DNA of 64,000 nt. Origin: Undaria pinnatifida. Its lineage: Eukaryota > Sar > Phaeophyceae > Laminariales > Alariaceae. The stretch is taken from positions 14,207,695-14,271,694 of the forward strand of contig JABAKD010000012.1 of the NCBI GenBank assembly GCA_012845835.1. The letters run 5' to 3'. Below the pieces are notes generated by a model, which searched no databases, was not told the DNA's origin, and saw only the letters and a list, made by a program, of their open reading frames with translations. Shown here piece after piece: positions 23,346-34,909 of this stretch. The position numbers and the translations under genes were made by a program. Within the stretch, counting starts at the first letter, position 1; each line of letters begins with the position of its first letter.

Positions 23346-24401
23346 GCCGCACTGCTGTGCTCCGACCCTTCCTTCACCTACTTCGTCGTCACCGGCAGTC
23401 TCATGCCTGTAGCGACCACCGCCGAGCACGCGCCGTCGCTGTTAGCTGTTTCGCGTCCTGACAGTGGCGCCGTCGACCACTCCCAATCGTCCCACGATCT
23501 AGCAGTTTCAAGTCCCAACGGAAGCAGTAGTGGTGGCCATGCTCAATCACCCGGCGAAGGACCGAGAGGGGTCCCCCTCGAACTGTCCGAAGAGCGACCT
23601 GTATCATGCCCCAGCGGTGGCAGTGGTGGCCACCCCCACTTGCCTGACGACAGAACCAGTGGAGGCCTCCCCGCATTCCCTCACAAAGGAGGAGCTGTTT
23701 CACGTCCCAACAACAGTGGTGTGAAGAACTGGCCACACTCCCAGTTTCCCGACGAAAAATCAGGAGCGGTCGCTTTGTGGAGGTCAACGGAAGGGAGAAA
23801 GGGCCACCAGTTGCTGCTCCCTGGTCAGTCGCTCGATGTATACCTGCGCGGGCAAACGAACAAAGAGGTCGATAGTGTGGCGGAAAATAACCATGAAAAA
23901 CCGGCGTACGGAAGCCCCAGAAACGTCTATATGGGAAAAAATATCCGTGAGACGATGGGGCACGGAAGCCCCAGCAACGATGATATGGGAAAAAATAAGG
24001 ATGGATCGATGGGGCGCGAAAGGCCCGGAACGGACGATATGGGAAAAAATTACCATAAAGCGACGGGACACGGAAGGCCCAGAAACGTCGGGATGGGAAA
24101 TGATGACCATGAAGCACCCGGGCACGAAAGCCCGAGGAAGGTCAACATGGGAAAAAATAACCATGGAACGACAGGGTCCGTCAGTCCCAGAAATGTCGAT
24201 ATGGGGAACAATAAGCATGAAACGACGGGGCAAGGAAGCCCTACACTAGCAGTAGATGGGTCCGGCCGGCTGAGGTGGCGGTTGGAAGCTCGAGAAGCTG
24301 CGTGCGTTGGGAAGGTGAGCAAACGGTTTCTGCAAGAGCTGGAGCTTGAGGAGCCGAGACGCGACTTAGATCAGAAGGTTGCTTTTCTGCGGAGGACCGA
24401 G
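23313..24401 (+). CDS. first exon of repeat-containing protein, unknown function
   Basis: ATG at 23313 (AACATGG context) opens 363 codons to donor GTGAGT at 24402, in phase 0. Residues 1-30 look globular (AAVFVREGNDAALLCSDPSF). Residues 40-190 are Ser/Gly/Pro-rich and low in order. Residues about 193-318 are six to seven 18-residue repeats with consensus H-E-T-x-G-H-G-S-P-R-N-V-D-M-G-K-N. The end (RFLQELELEEPRRDLDQKVA) could form a helix. No signal or membrane segment is evident. Downstream exons were not identified; without splicing the frame would stop at 24470. Confidence 0.6.
23889..24266 (+). repeat. 54-bp coding tandem repeat
   Basis: Six to seven in-frame 54-bp units (GGAAGCCCCAGAAACGTC core, then ATGGGAAAAAATAA) have diverged mainly at third positions and a few residues. 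This suggests the protein repeat is under selection. Confidence 0.85.
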
Positions 24402-24409
24402 GTGAGTGG

Positions 24410-25680
24410 ACGACGTCTTTCGAACCAAAACCAGCACTGCATGCTGTTTTGTGCGACACGCGCTGTATGATGTGATGCGTTGCTTTTTAACTGACACGCG
24501 TCTGTTTGCCGGGGATGTGGTTGATACCACTAATGCTACTAATAGTATTGGTTCGTTTGCCATCCGAGCCCTAAGGCGTGAGTGTCAACTATCAAACTAT
24601 CAGCTCAACATGCCGAAGAAAAGTATTACTGAGCCCTTCGTGGCATGTACTAGTTTACGGCGAGCGCTATCACGCAAATATCCAAGCCAAAGGGAAACTG
24701 TTTATTCGACAACTACACTGTTGCGCAAGTACCTTTACACGGTGAGACATGATGGCTAAAGAGCGCCTGCATTAATATCGGTGCCGATTGTCGCGTAATC
24801 CTGTCGGAGAGAATATAAAAAAGGACGTTTAGAAAACACGATTAAAAGTGAGTTGGTTACAATGTCGGCGACACGAGGCAACGCACGCTTCTAGACGACG
24901 GGATGGTGGTCTTACTCCGATCCAAAGCGATTTATATGTGGCTCAATCGTAGCATTAACTACCGTACGCCACTCGTGCACATTGCGTGGTGACTCCGCAC
25001 TTCCCGTTTATGCTATCGCTTGTACATGGGTCCTAAAAATGAAGGCTACCCTTGCTTCGCGTCACCCACGACCAGATGTTTTCTGAGGGCTTCAGCACTC
25101 CCATTCTTGAGCGATTAGCCATGCTAATGGAGCGTCGGGAGCAGGCTTGCTCTAGGGTGGTTATGCGCAAGGGGTCTGCTGTGGATAAGGCATGTGGTTT
25201 GCGTTGTGCCGTACGAGGCAAGCAGACATTTTTTTCAATAGGCGTCCTGTGCAGATACTTTCTTTGTAGTCGCCCTGTGTGCAGCACCTTTTTAGCAGCC
25301 GCACATGGTAGACCCTAGTCAGTTTTTCCTGTCCGCATTTTTTGGTCGTTCTGTGCACGGCCTGTAGACGTGCTGGGCCGAACCTTTCGTCGGTCTGAGC
25401 AGAACCTTTCATGGTCATGTTGTGCAATACCCGCATACGTAGTCGTCCTGTGCGGACCCTTTCGTAATCGTCTTGTCCACTAGCTTCGGTACTTCGACAT
25501 ATCGGGTAGTGCGATGTATCGAAACTTTAAATACGATACCCAACACTGCTGTGGTATGTACGGGTCCTGCATCTCGTTCGTTTTCGGTTTTTCGTAGGCG
25601 GTCGTGGTCGCGTATTGCGAGGCCGTTTGGGTAGAAGATTTACTCAGTGGAAAACTGGGGGGGAAAGGCCAGCTCAAAAA
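24410..25680. other. downstream of the 23.3 kb exon; no exon supported
   Basis: It contains scattered CCTTTCGTnGTC repeats (25240-25480), which look like a degenerate tandem repeat, and part of a duplicated segment ending near 25640. Confidence 0.45.
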
Positions 25681-25985
25681 CAAATCGATACGACAGAGCG
25701 AAGTCCGATATGTCGAAACATCGAAAATTTCGATATGATATCCAACCCTACACTACAGCTGTACCGATGTGTCGATACATCGAAACTTTCGATACGATAT
25801 CCAACCCTACACTACAGCTGTACCGATGTGTCGATACATCGAAACTTTCGATACGATATCCAACCCTACACTACAGCTGTAAAGTCTTCACCCGGTACCC
25901 ACGTTTGTTGTCGGTTCTCCTTAGGTGATTGTGGTCCAGTCTGGAGAGGCCGTTCGGGTGGAAGATCATGCCGCGGAATCAGGGA
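25560..25985 (+). repeat. direct duplication around the 59-bp array
   Basis: About 25585-25640 and 25915-25970 share CGGTTnTnCnTAGGnG, GAGGCCGTTnGGGTnGAAGAT. The array sits between the two copies. Confidence 0.5.
25690..25882. repeat. 59-bp tandem repeat with TCGAAA-TTTCGA palindrome
   Basis: Three units of exact period 59 contain CGATACATCGAAACTTTCGA and CCAACCCTACACTACAGCTG. Related palindromic pieces occur at 13035-13110, 25495-25550, 29690-29755 and 30045-30100. Confidence 0.9.
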
Positions 25986-25989
25986 GAAA

Positions 25990-27100
25990 GGCTACCTCTT
26001 TGTACATCACGTCAGGGGCTATCTTCGGAGCCGAAGAGGTGCGCGAGACCGGGAGCATGAGAACAGGGTGCAACTAATGAATCGGAGGGAGATGTACAGC
26101 ACGTCGGGCCAAACCCTAACCCTACGAGCGGTGTTTGTGCGCGGTTAACAATCAGCTCGTCCAGATCCGCAAGAGGCACGCACATCAGGTAGATGGGGGG
26201 GGCGGGAGGGAGGAAGCCGAGATGACAACCAACACGCAGATGCAATCGGCGCTGACACCACAAATACAAACTGTTCGTTCAATTAGCAAAAAAGGAGGGT
26301 TTGTTTTGGAAGCTCGACCATTGATAGTTGTCCTCTTCGCCTCCAGTCCATTATCGGCGTCGTCTCAGGGTTTTGCTGTCGTGGTTGTACTCAGCATGTC
26401 GATTTTCTCTGCGAACACGCATAATAGGAAAAGCTAGTTAATGCCGTTTTACGTAGTAAGCATGACACCAGCCCCCGACGCAAAGGCGACTAACTTGGCG
26501 GGTCATTTTGGGGATCGACCGTCACAATGAAAACACAGCCAGATATTGACATAGGAGGCTATTTCTTAGAGAAAAGAGATCCAAGGTCAAGGGGATTATA
26601 CAAGGAGATATCCCAGTAGCCCTTTCGGGGTTTTCAGAGGCGAAAGAGTCATCCCTCTATAGTGCGGTATAGTTCGGTATAGTGCGGTTTACCTCCTCAC
26701 GCGAGGAATTACCGGTTAGTCTTCATAATTTTACGAGTATTTTTGTTTTAGGGCTAGCGCATACCTGGTGGCAGTGTTGGTCGGATTGCGGGAACGAATG
26801 CCTTCGGAGTCATGTTTCGGGTGAGATAGTGAGCACCTCATGTTGCGAGCTTCATAAGCTTCCGCCGTTCCCCTGTACCGTTGGATAACTAAAAAATTGA
26901 CGAAATTATAGATTGACGACATACATTACTGACCACAAAAACACACGGCGGGCTGGGCTGCAAGCTTAGGGGGTGACGTGTTCCGATGCACTGTGCAATA
27001 TTAGCAATAGTAGCAAAAGTGAGTGGCAATCCGAGGAGTTGTATGGCGCGCTAGATGGGTGGTAAGGTCGTACGTATCAATTTTTAGTATCGTTTTTTGG
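25990..27100. other. no gene recognised
   Basis: Anonymous sequence with a short AGTGCGGTATAG repeat near 26660. Confidence 0.5.
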
Positions 27101-27124
27101 GTCCCCGATAATGGTTAAACTAGT

Positions 27125-27320
27125 CACCCGTACAGTTTGGGGGTTCCATACAGTGCCGGTTGAATAGTGCCGCTTCCCTCTATAGTGCTGGTGAATTCGC
27201 TCGGCACTACTGGAACTCTCTATAGTACCTAGCTCCATAGTATCCCTATTCCCAATAGTGCCGGTGCCCTGAACAGTGCCGGTACACTGAGCAGGCACAT
27301 CACGGCACTATGGGCAGCCC
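27125..27320 (-). repeat. GTGCCGGTTGAA dispersed repeat, copy 1
   Basis: Shares AGTGCCGGTTGAATAGTGCC and TATAGTGCTGGTGAATTCGC in order with sequences at 60590-61095 (reverse complement, three times) and more weakly at 39545-39705. Confidence 0.65.
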
Positions 27321-27454
27321 TCAGCTGTTTGCTGAAACTGCGCCATAAGCCCCCGGTCCAAATTCAAACATATATAGCTTGGGCGAAATGTTACCCACTC
27401 TTTTGTGCCAGCGTGTGAAACATCCACCATCCCCACCGGTTATGTATTATCCCG

Positions 27455-27905
27455 ACAGGCAGTGTCGAGGCAGCCCACTAGGACGTACACCACCAGCCTC
27501 ATGACAGCTACAGCTCTCCGCTTCTTCGATTTATCTCCGTTGCGGCACGTCCAACAGCCAAATAACTCACGCCTCAGAGAACAAGATTGGGGCTAGCGTT
27601 AGTTCAAGGCGGTTGGTGATTCGTTTTGTGCTTTCTTGTCCAACGTACGCTGAAATGTTGTTCGCTCTTCTTGGCGTCAACGCGTGGGAAGAAGAAAAAT
27701 AAAATAATGTTTTAGGCGTGATCCATGTTGAAGCTCGTGGTACACATTGTCGGATAACAAACATCAGCAACAACAATTTCTTGGTGAATGTTAATTCCCG
27801 ACCCCAGGCGATGTCGAGGCTGCCCACGTATACCAGCAGCCTCATGGCCACTACGACTCTCCGCTTCTTCGTCGTTCCCGTGTCGGCTTTTCTTCGAGCG
27901 GTCGA
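27455..27905. repeat. duplicated segment with open frames
   Basis: 27460-27540 and 27810-27885 share TGTCGAGGCnGCCCAC, ACCAnCAGCCTCATG and CTCTCCGCTTCTTCG. The right copy stays open on both strands for over 100 codons, so it may mark a diverged exon and its ghost. I could not choose a strand. Confidence 0.45.
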
Positions 27906-28149
27906 CGGAGTGAGGACGGCGGCTTTGTCTCGGCTCAATTCCAGAGCATGCCTCGCCAGGCACAGGCACGAAGCAGGCACGGATGCAGCACTGCCGGGGA
28001 TGCTTTTTTCGCCCCCGATGGCCACCGTCGATAGCGACAGGGAATACTCTCTTCGAGGCAGCAGGTCGGGGCGGGACAAGTCAGGCTGACTCGCAGACGA
28101 TGCTCCAAGATTCGGCTCCCTTAATCCTGGCTAAGAACTGCGGTAGCTA

Positions 28150-28385
28150 GAGGGGGGGGGGAGGGGGTGTACTCAGTTTGTGCATGGCCGTAGTCGTGTT
28201 ACCATATAGACCCTCGCATCCCTACTATGCCGGAACGGAGCACGCCGGGTTTTCACCAACCAGGCAGACATTGCTTGCACCAAGCGCGAGGCGCCGTGAG
28301 GTGTTCGGCGAGTCGCGTGAAGGGTGAACTGCATCCCGTTGAGAACTACTTGTGACGCGGACTTCGGCACCTTGTGCGTGCGTTC
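28150..28385 (+). repeat. G-tract-led dispersed repeat, copy 1
   Basis: A G-run is followed by TGTACTCAGTTTGTGCATGG, CCGTAGTC, CTCGCATCCCTACTA, CGGAGCACG, CACCAAGCGCGA and GGTGTTCGGnGAGTCGC. The same order occurs at 41205-41470 and, truncated, at 59941-60080, each time after a G-run. Confidence 0.8.
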
Positions 28386-28654
28386 TTGTACATGAATGGC
28401 GACTTCGAATGAATGAATTCATCTTCAGTTTTTAAGGTCTAGGTCTTCAGCCTCTCGAAATCATTCACGGGGCAGTGCCTTTCTGCTACTTTTCGGCTTC
28501 GCGGTAATACGACCGCAGTACCAGGCACAGCTCCTCTTAGCTCCTCTTCGCCAACTAAATTATGCTTGAAGCGTGTTTTTGGATGAACTTAATGTCGTAG
28601 CCTCTCCCGTGAGTGTCCTCAAGTCGGCCGTTACAATAGGTGTACCTCTCAATG

Positions 28655-29290
28655 GGGAGGTTGGTAGCCCCCCGATGGGGGTGTTGGTGGCCGCCCCCCC
28701 CGATGGAGGGGGGTGGGGGCTAGTAGCCCCCCCCATTAGGGGGGTTGGTACCCGTCTCCGACATGGAGGGGGGTTTGGGGTTGGTGTCCCCCCCGATGGG
28801 GGGCTTGATACCTCCCCGATGGGACGGTTAGTACCCCCCCCTCAATGAGGGGCTTGGTCCCCACCTCCATGGGGGGGTGATACCACCCCAGATGGGGGGG
28901 GGGGTGGTATCCCGATAACCCATCCCCATTAAGGGGATGGTACCTTCCCCGACATGGGAGGGGGTTGGGGGTGTGTGGTTGCCCCCCCGATGGGGGGTCA
29001 GTACCTCCCCCGATGGGGGTGTTGATACCCCCCCCAAATGGGGGGGGGGTTAGTACACCCCCCGATGGGGAGGTTGGTACCCCCCCCGGAGGAGAGGTTG
29101 GTACCCACAACCGATGGAGGACTAGTCCCCCTCCCCCCCCTCCGAATAGGGGGGCTGGTATCCCCCATCACATGGGAGTTGGTACCTCCCCGGACGGGGG
29201 GGCTGGTACCCCCTTCGATGCCCCCCCCCGGGGGGTTTGGGGTGTGTGGTATCACCCCTCCATGGGGGAGTTGGTACCCCGATTACCCCC
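28655..29290. repeat. G/C hairpin minisatellite
   Basis: More than 20 units of about 20-30 bp follow the plan TTGGTACC, C-run, GATG, G-run. Each unit can fold as a C-run/G-run hairpin, and G-quadruplexes are possible. Glycine/proline-rich frames across it are artefacts. Confidence 0.95.
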
Positions 29291-29571
29291 GTCCATTACG
29301 TTCGTTGTTGTTTACTAAATAGTGTGCCACCTTCAATGTTAGCGGAGCACGCGCTCGCACGTCGCTGTTGTTGTCGACCCTGCTTACACGCTCCGTGTGG
29401 TCGCTGACCCTCCCTCCCTCTCCCTCTCTCCTTCTCTTCGGACGCTTGTTGTTGTAAACCATTATCAACGGACTTTGCAGTGGAGCAAGCGCTGACCCGT
29501 CCTTGTGGCCGGTTTTGAGGCCATCCTTGACTAGACAGCCTCGCGTAAGGTTGACCCCTGCCCCGTTCTTC

Positions 29572-29852
29572 TCGGAGGATGCGGCGAAGGGCTACAGGCG
29601 AATTACCGGAGCCCTACTAGAGACGGACCTAGAAGACAGGTTAGTATTAATAGCTGGTGTTGGAGCCCGATATCGATGGTGTCGAGATTTCGGAATATCG
29701 ATTTTTTTTAATATATTTAAACATACTTTTTTCGATATATCGTATGATATATCGTGCGATTGACGCCTGCACTACTGTTGTTCTCTGCGGATGCCGCGAA
29801 GGGTTACAGGCGAAGTACCGGAGCCGTAATAGAGATAGTCCTATAGGATACG
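29572..29852 (+). repeat. duplicated ~68-bp segment, possible exon and ghost
   Basis: 29572-29640 and 29785-29852 share GGATGCnGCGAAGGGnTACA and AnTACCGGAGCC. The left copy reads SEDAAKGYRRITGALLETD in one open frame before a GTTAGT donor-like site. Confidence 0.45.
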
Positions 29853-30391
29853 TAGGTGAGTATCATACTGCTGAATATAATATTGTTATGGTATGAGGCG
29901 TTATGATGCGTAGTCAAGTCTCCCCTCGTCATACCTGGCAGGCGTTGCCTCCTGATTTTGTGAGGACGTGATCACCTGCCTTCGTGAGACCGCGATAGCC
30001 CATCCTTCACCTTTACAGTAGTATCACACCGATAGTTTAAGGTTCACGATGTATCAAAAATGTGTACCTGGTAACAAAATTTTGATACATCGAAATATAG
30101 AGATAGACATAGTAGAAGGTGGGCAAGAGGCTGACCTTCTGATCACCTTTTGGAACGTCAAAAACCCCTAAAAACGTGCGGAGTTTCTCACGTTCTGTTA
30201 GCTTGGCGGGGAGTTTTTCGCTTTCACACCGAAACATCCCCAGAAAGTGTCAGAGTCATAGAACAAAACCAAGGGAAACCCATAAAACAGGAAACAATAT
30301 ATGTGGTACGTGCACCGTGCTATCTGTGGCATGACTCTACGCCGGCCATCCGTCTGGCGTTGTTTTTCTTACGGCCGACAGGATAAACAGC

Positions 30392-31948
30392 ATGGCGGCC
30401 ATGTGGACTCCGTGGTCATGGTCTGATCCTACGGCAACCGCTCCATGTCAACGATCCCGCTCTTCTTCAAATTCAAGACCAGAGTCGGCGCCCGCATCGA
30501 CAACCAAGAGACCGGAGACACCCTTCCATCTAACCCACCAGCTCCATCGGGCCGCTTCTAGATCACCATCGACTTCCAGATCACCCTCTGCTTCCAGACC
30601 ACCCCGTGCTTCCAGGTTATTACCGTCTGGTGCCAGATCGCCATCTGCTCTCATATCACGATCTGCCACCAGATCACCATACGCTTCCAGATCGCCGTCT
30701 TTTCCCAAGTCACCATCGCCTCCCCGTCTGCAGCAAGCGCAAGAAACGCTCACCACAAGAACCCGTCCACTCCACGAGAAAAAACGCGCTAGCACCGCAG
30801 GCATCGCGGTGAAAACTAACTCCTCAGCCCGGACAGGGGATCGAGCGGAAGCATCCCCGAATCACGCCTCCACTCGAAGAGGGGACCGAGTGGAAGCGTC
30901 CCCGGAGTTCAGGCTCTTAGGACCGTCGGCATGCGGGCCGCTCGTTGGCTGCCCGGAGTCCATGCGCCACTTAGGGCGCGAATCTTCTATCACCGACGGT
31001 AGCAGAGGCTGTTGCAGTAGTAGCAATAATAGTCGATTTCGGCCGGAAACCCTGATAAACCGAAAGAGGGCGACGGGTGAACAACGACAACAACAGGCGC
31101 CCCGGAAGCACCACAACAACGTGCGCAGCATTGTTGGCGTAGAGGAAGCAGCAGCGAAAGGAGGAGGAGTACTTTACATCGGGTCATCATCCATCGAAAA
31201 GAAAAAAATGACAGGAGTCGGGGAACTCAACGCCATCAGTTCGTCATCTAACGAAAGTAAAAATATGACAGGAGGAGGAGGAGTCCACATCATCATCAGA
31301 AGATCGTCATCTAACGAGAACAATAATAGTAATAATTTTGTGCCTGAAGAATCGATGCCAAAGCGGCAGCAGCAGCTGTTGATACCTGTTGCAAAGCAAA
31401 ATGAGGACGTTGTGCGCGAGGAAAAATTATCAAAGCTGTCGATACCTACTGCGAAGAAAAACGATGTTGTTATGCTTGAAGGAATAGTACCAAAGGTGTC
31501 GATACCAGCAGCAGCACCAGCAGCAGCACCAGCAGCAGCACCAGCAGCAGCTGCAGATGCAGATGCAGACGCAGATGCAAACGAACTTTCGGAGTTTGAC
31601 GAGGACGATGATGACACTGCTGCTGGCATCGACTCCTCTTTTTCTGAGGGGGAGCTAATATCCAGCGGAATTTTGTGTTCAACGAGCTCCTCCCTTTCCA
31701 CACAATCCTCCTCGTCGGGCACGCTCACGCACATTGCCGACACGCTCCTCATGTGGGACCAAAGAGAGATAGCGATGGCGGAGCGTGCGGTGTCAGCGCG
31801 CGTCCAGAGGAGGCGCTTGTGTCGCGCTTTTAGGGCTGCTGGGGAGTGGAAGCTGGCCGCCATGCCTGCCGCGCAACGTGCGTATCGGGGCGCATTTGTG
31901 ATGAGCAAGATGGGGGACGCTAGGGCGCGCTCAAAATGGCGCCCGTGA
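30392..31948 (+). CDS. hypothetical low-complexity protein, 518 aa
   Basis: A single uninterrupted frame from ATG (CAGCATGG context) to TGA. Residues about 50-115 are Ser-Arg-Ser-Pro repeats resembling an SR domain. Residues about 370-410 are Ala/Pro then Asp/Ala runs, followed by an acidic patch. The last 80 residues are ordered, helical and basic (RAVSARVQRRRLCRAFRAAG). No signal or membrane helix is seen. The length and the ordered C-terminus argue for a real gene, while the simple-sequence content argues for caution. Splicing was not needed to keep it open. Confidence 0.5.
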   Translation: MAAMWTPWSWSDPTATAPCQRSRSSSNSRPESAPASTTKRPETPFHLTHQLHRAASRSPSTSRSPSASRPPRASRLLPSGARSPSALISRSATRSPYASRSPSFPKSPSPPRLQQAQETLTTRTRPLHEKKRASTAGIAVKTNSSARTGDRAEASPNHASTRRGDRVEASPEFRLLGPSACGPLVGCPESMRHLGRESSITDGSRGCCSSSNNSRFRPETLINRKRATGEQRQQQAPRKHHNNVRSIVGVEEAAAKGGGVLYIGSSSIEKKKMTGVGELNAISSSSNESKNMTGGGGVHIIIRRSSSNENNNSNNFVPEESMPKRQQQLLIPVAKQNEDVVREEKLSKLSIPTAKKNDVVMLEGIVPKVSIPAAAPAAAPAAAPAAAADADADADANELSEFDEDDDDTAAGIDSSFSEGELISSGILCSTSSSLSTQSSSSGTLTHIADTLLMWDQREIAMAERAVSARVQRRRLCRAFRAAGEWKLAAMPAAQRAYRGAFVMSKMGDARARSKWRP

Positions 31949-31977
31949 ATAGTGTTCTTCGCCGCAGGGAGAGGGGG

Positions 31978-32009
<32 letters not shown>

Positions 32010-32041
32010 CGTCGTCGTCGTCGTCGTCGTCGTCGACGACG
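31978..32041. repeat. (GTT)n(GTC)n microsatellite
   Basis: A GTT run passes directly into a GTC/CGT run, just after the stop of the 30.4 kb frame. Confidence 0.95.
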
Positions 32042-33330
32042 TTTCTTTAGACACACGTGGAAGCCTTGAAGAGTACGCTGCAAAACGATTGTTTTTTGTA
32101 CGGAGCTCTACGCTCTGTTGACCGGTTGATAAAGTTCGATGCTACACACAGCATAAAGGGGGTTCAATACGCCTTACAGTACTTAGTGGGTACACGCAGG
32201 GAAGGAGAAAAAGGGAGCTAGTGAACGGATTAAATTTTTACAAGACAAACAACGTATTGTAAGTAGGCTACTACATATTGCCATTTTTCAGAAGGGCTTG
32301 TCTACCGCCGGCGCAGGTCTGGGGGGGGGGGCAGGGGGGTTCGGTAGAAATACGCCTGCGGCCAGGCTACCTACTTCCTATAGCCTGCCTCCGCCACACC
32401 GTCAGCGCGCGGCAGGTTTTGATTGGTGGTTTGGCTTCTTATAGGATCTGCGTTTCCTTCAATTGCTTTCCTCTACGTTTTCCTGGCTTCATAGCCAGGC
32501 CGTTTAGAGGTGTGGGAGTAGCGGGTATTGAGGAGCCGCCTCTTCGACTCATGGTCTAGTTCATAGAACGGGAGTTTCGCCGAATCTCCGATAATTCTGC
32601 ATATACGGCTCATCAGGGTGGGCTAGTGTTAAGGTGCGGCCTGGAAGTCCAGCAGTCACCTCAAGGTATCTGGCAGTTTTTGTATTTGATAGGATGGCGT
32701 CCTGTATTCGGGACATTAATAAAATGAGACGGACAGAGCCCCCCAGCTCAGACGCTATCCGTGGCTCTGGCGGAACTAATAAAGTTGCTTCTCTATACCA
32801 CGTCTTCAGAGGCTAAGGAAGAGAGCAATCACCGAGGGCTTGCCTAATAGTCAGACCTTCCAGGAGGTTTTCTGTGTCCCTGCCGAATAACTTCACACAG
32901 GGGGGTTGCTGAAGCGGCCTTGGGGTGGGGAGGTGTACCCCTTTGCAACGGGGCATCTGGGGGGAGATGTAGAGGGCCGGACCAAGTATTTCCTATTGGG
33001 GGGGGGGATGCCTGCGCCCGAAGCGACGTTTGGGGAGCGGGGTGGCGGGGAACGTTTTGGGAGCAACCCTTCTACGGCTAGGCTGTGAAATGCTTGCTAT
33101 GGCCAGGGGGCTGCCTGGGGGAGGGAACACTTTTTGGGGGGCAAACCGCTTGAAACACAGCATACTTTTGCACACATCGGAATAGACGAGATTGATATAT
33201 ATATATACGCTATACATATAGTGCTCATATTTTTTGGTTGTGAGGTGCAGTTTGTTACGCTTTTACTTTTCGTCGGCCTGGAGCTCTGCTCTTAACACTT
33301 CCATCTTGTGCTTCTTTTTTTTTTTTTTTT
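32042..33330. other. no gene assigned
   Basis: G-rich patches (32320-32340, 32900-33060) and a T-run near 33317. A short minus frame starts MSRRGGSSIPATPTPLNGLA near 32553, but no family is recognised. Confidence 0.45.
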
Positions 33331-33334
33331 TTTT

Positions 33335-33600
33335 CGTTTGATTATCTCTTTCACTCCCCAGCTCAACCTCTCCAAGAGGTTTTTACCCCCCAGCTATATT
33401 ATGAGCAAGTCGTTGTCGCAGGTGTCTTCCCTTCTCTCCCCAGGCGCATGCCTTCGTGTTTATGACGCATAGGCTTCGGCATTTCCGCTTTCCAGCTTTT
33501 TATAATGCTCGTCGATTTTCATGGAATCGTTCTTCGTGCATGGAATGTGGACACTAACGCTGCTAATGCTGCATAGCGTTGGACGGCAACTGAGTGATTC
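33335..33600 (+). mobile_element. SINE body, headless copy 2
   Basis: Aligned in order with 18965-19200, including GTCGCAGGTGTCTTC and CAGCTTTTT, and preceded by a T-run. Confidence 0.6.
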
Positions 33601-34655
33601 ATGTAATCATGTATCTTTCGAGGCAGATACAGCAGAGTCTTCTCCTGATGTGTGCGTATGCTCTCCAACATCTAGATCATGTTTGTTGGGTTGGTGGGGC
33701 ATTTCTTACATCGCCCTTGCGCACACATTTTTGTCGGAGGTGTGATCTGTACGATGCGGCTTAACCTGCATACAAGCAAATAGGACTGATTCTACGATGC
33801 TCCCCCCAAAAGCAACGATCTTCTTTTTTAACGATCATTTCCCGGCTGCTCGACACGAGAAAGGATGCTATCACAAAGATATCTTCATAAGATTTTCTTG
33901 TGTTGCGCAATGGAAGGATTATCTTATCGGACGATGACATCGGGGTGGAAAGGGGCACTCGCTGTATTTCAGGAGATACGACCGGGAGCTGGGTTCAAAA
34001 CAAACACTGTCAGGCGATTTCGTCAGAGAAAAGTTGGGGGGGGGGGTATCGTAGAACGACTCATCGTGAGAGCTAAATGTGCACCTGGCAGGATCTATCC
34101 ATAGATCACCTAGATCACCTAGATGACCTGTAGTGCAGATGCTGGTCTGCCTGATGATGTGGGTAAAATTGATCGGATCGCTGATTAATCCGCTCGACTG
34201 ACCTTGTGCTCATAAATACCGTATTATAGCACGGAAGATAACACCCCCCCATCATACCCAACGCGGTTCATTTTCATTCTCTGAGCCGATTTTCTCCAAG
34301 GCCAGGGGGGCATACGCAACGAAAATGACGGCTTTCGGGGAGGTCTCGTCGAGATCATCTATGCATAGACGCGCGTCGCTCGGCGTTTGCGCTCGCCCCG
34401 TCGTCGAGGTGATCAGCTTTCAAATTCGCGTTCGGGGTGTTTGTTACTTCACGTGTTATACGGTATGACATACTCGTACCCAGGACACATTCATCTAAGT
34501 TTAATAGTAGTACGGACAAAAAAAAAGGCTGCCGCAGCAGACGACGAGTAGAGTTATTTTTTGAACACGGCTGGCTCGAGATCACCCTATCTGTTTTCTT
34601 TCCCCCTCTCTCTCACCCTCTTCAGCTCTGCATCGTGATGCGTTCTACGACAGAG
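33601..34655. other. no gene supported
   Basis: A 47-codon frame at 34326 starts MTAFGEVSSRSSMHRRASLG and has a donor-like GTGATC after GTCGTCGAG. This is too little to call a gene. Confidence 0.4.
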
Positions 34656-34662
34656 ACATTAA

Positions 34663-34908
34663 GGTATACCGTTTTTTGGCGAAAACGATTTCTGACTGAC
34701 GGGGCTTCCTCAACCTCTTAATACTATCGTCGGAATAGAGCACGATCGTCGAGTACCTAGACCATCCATGGGATTTTTTCATTCAGCGGTGTAGCACACT
34801 TTTCATTTCTCTCTGAGACAGAATCAGTTGTTTTTTTTGGGTTAAGAATGACATGTCTCAAGCTCCCGAATTGAGCAAAACCTCGGAAAAAAAGTGACGC
34901 ACCGCGAT
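34663..34908. mobile_element. MITE-like element, copy 1
   Basis: The start GGTATACCGTTTTTTGGCG and the end CGGAAAAAAAGTGACGCACC are imperfect inverted repeats. The same ends bound 58243-58563. Confidence 0.5.
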
Positions 34909-34909
34909 C

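Noticed and set aside
28640-29290. CRISPR array
   Set aside because: Repeats are contiguous, variable in length and lack unique spacers; the setting is a eukaryotic genome.
28573-29322. Several 60-120 codon Gly/Pro-rich frames
   Set aside because: They arise from the G/C hairpin minisatellite and occur on both strands.
32574-32617. Hammerhead-ribozyme-like core (CTGATGAG...CGAAAC) on the minus strand
   Set aside because: Stem II can form (GCCG/CGGC), but no partner strands for stems I and III or cleavage triplet were found. A covariance-model search for hammerhead families would settle it.
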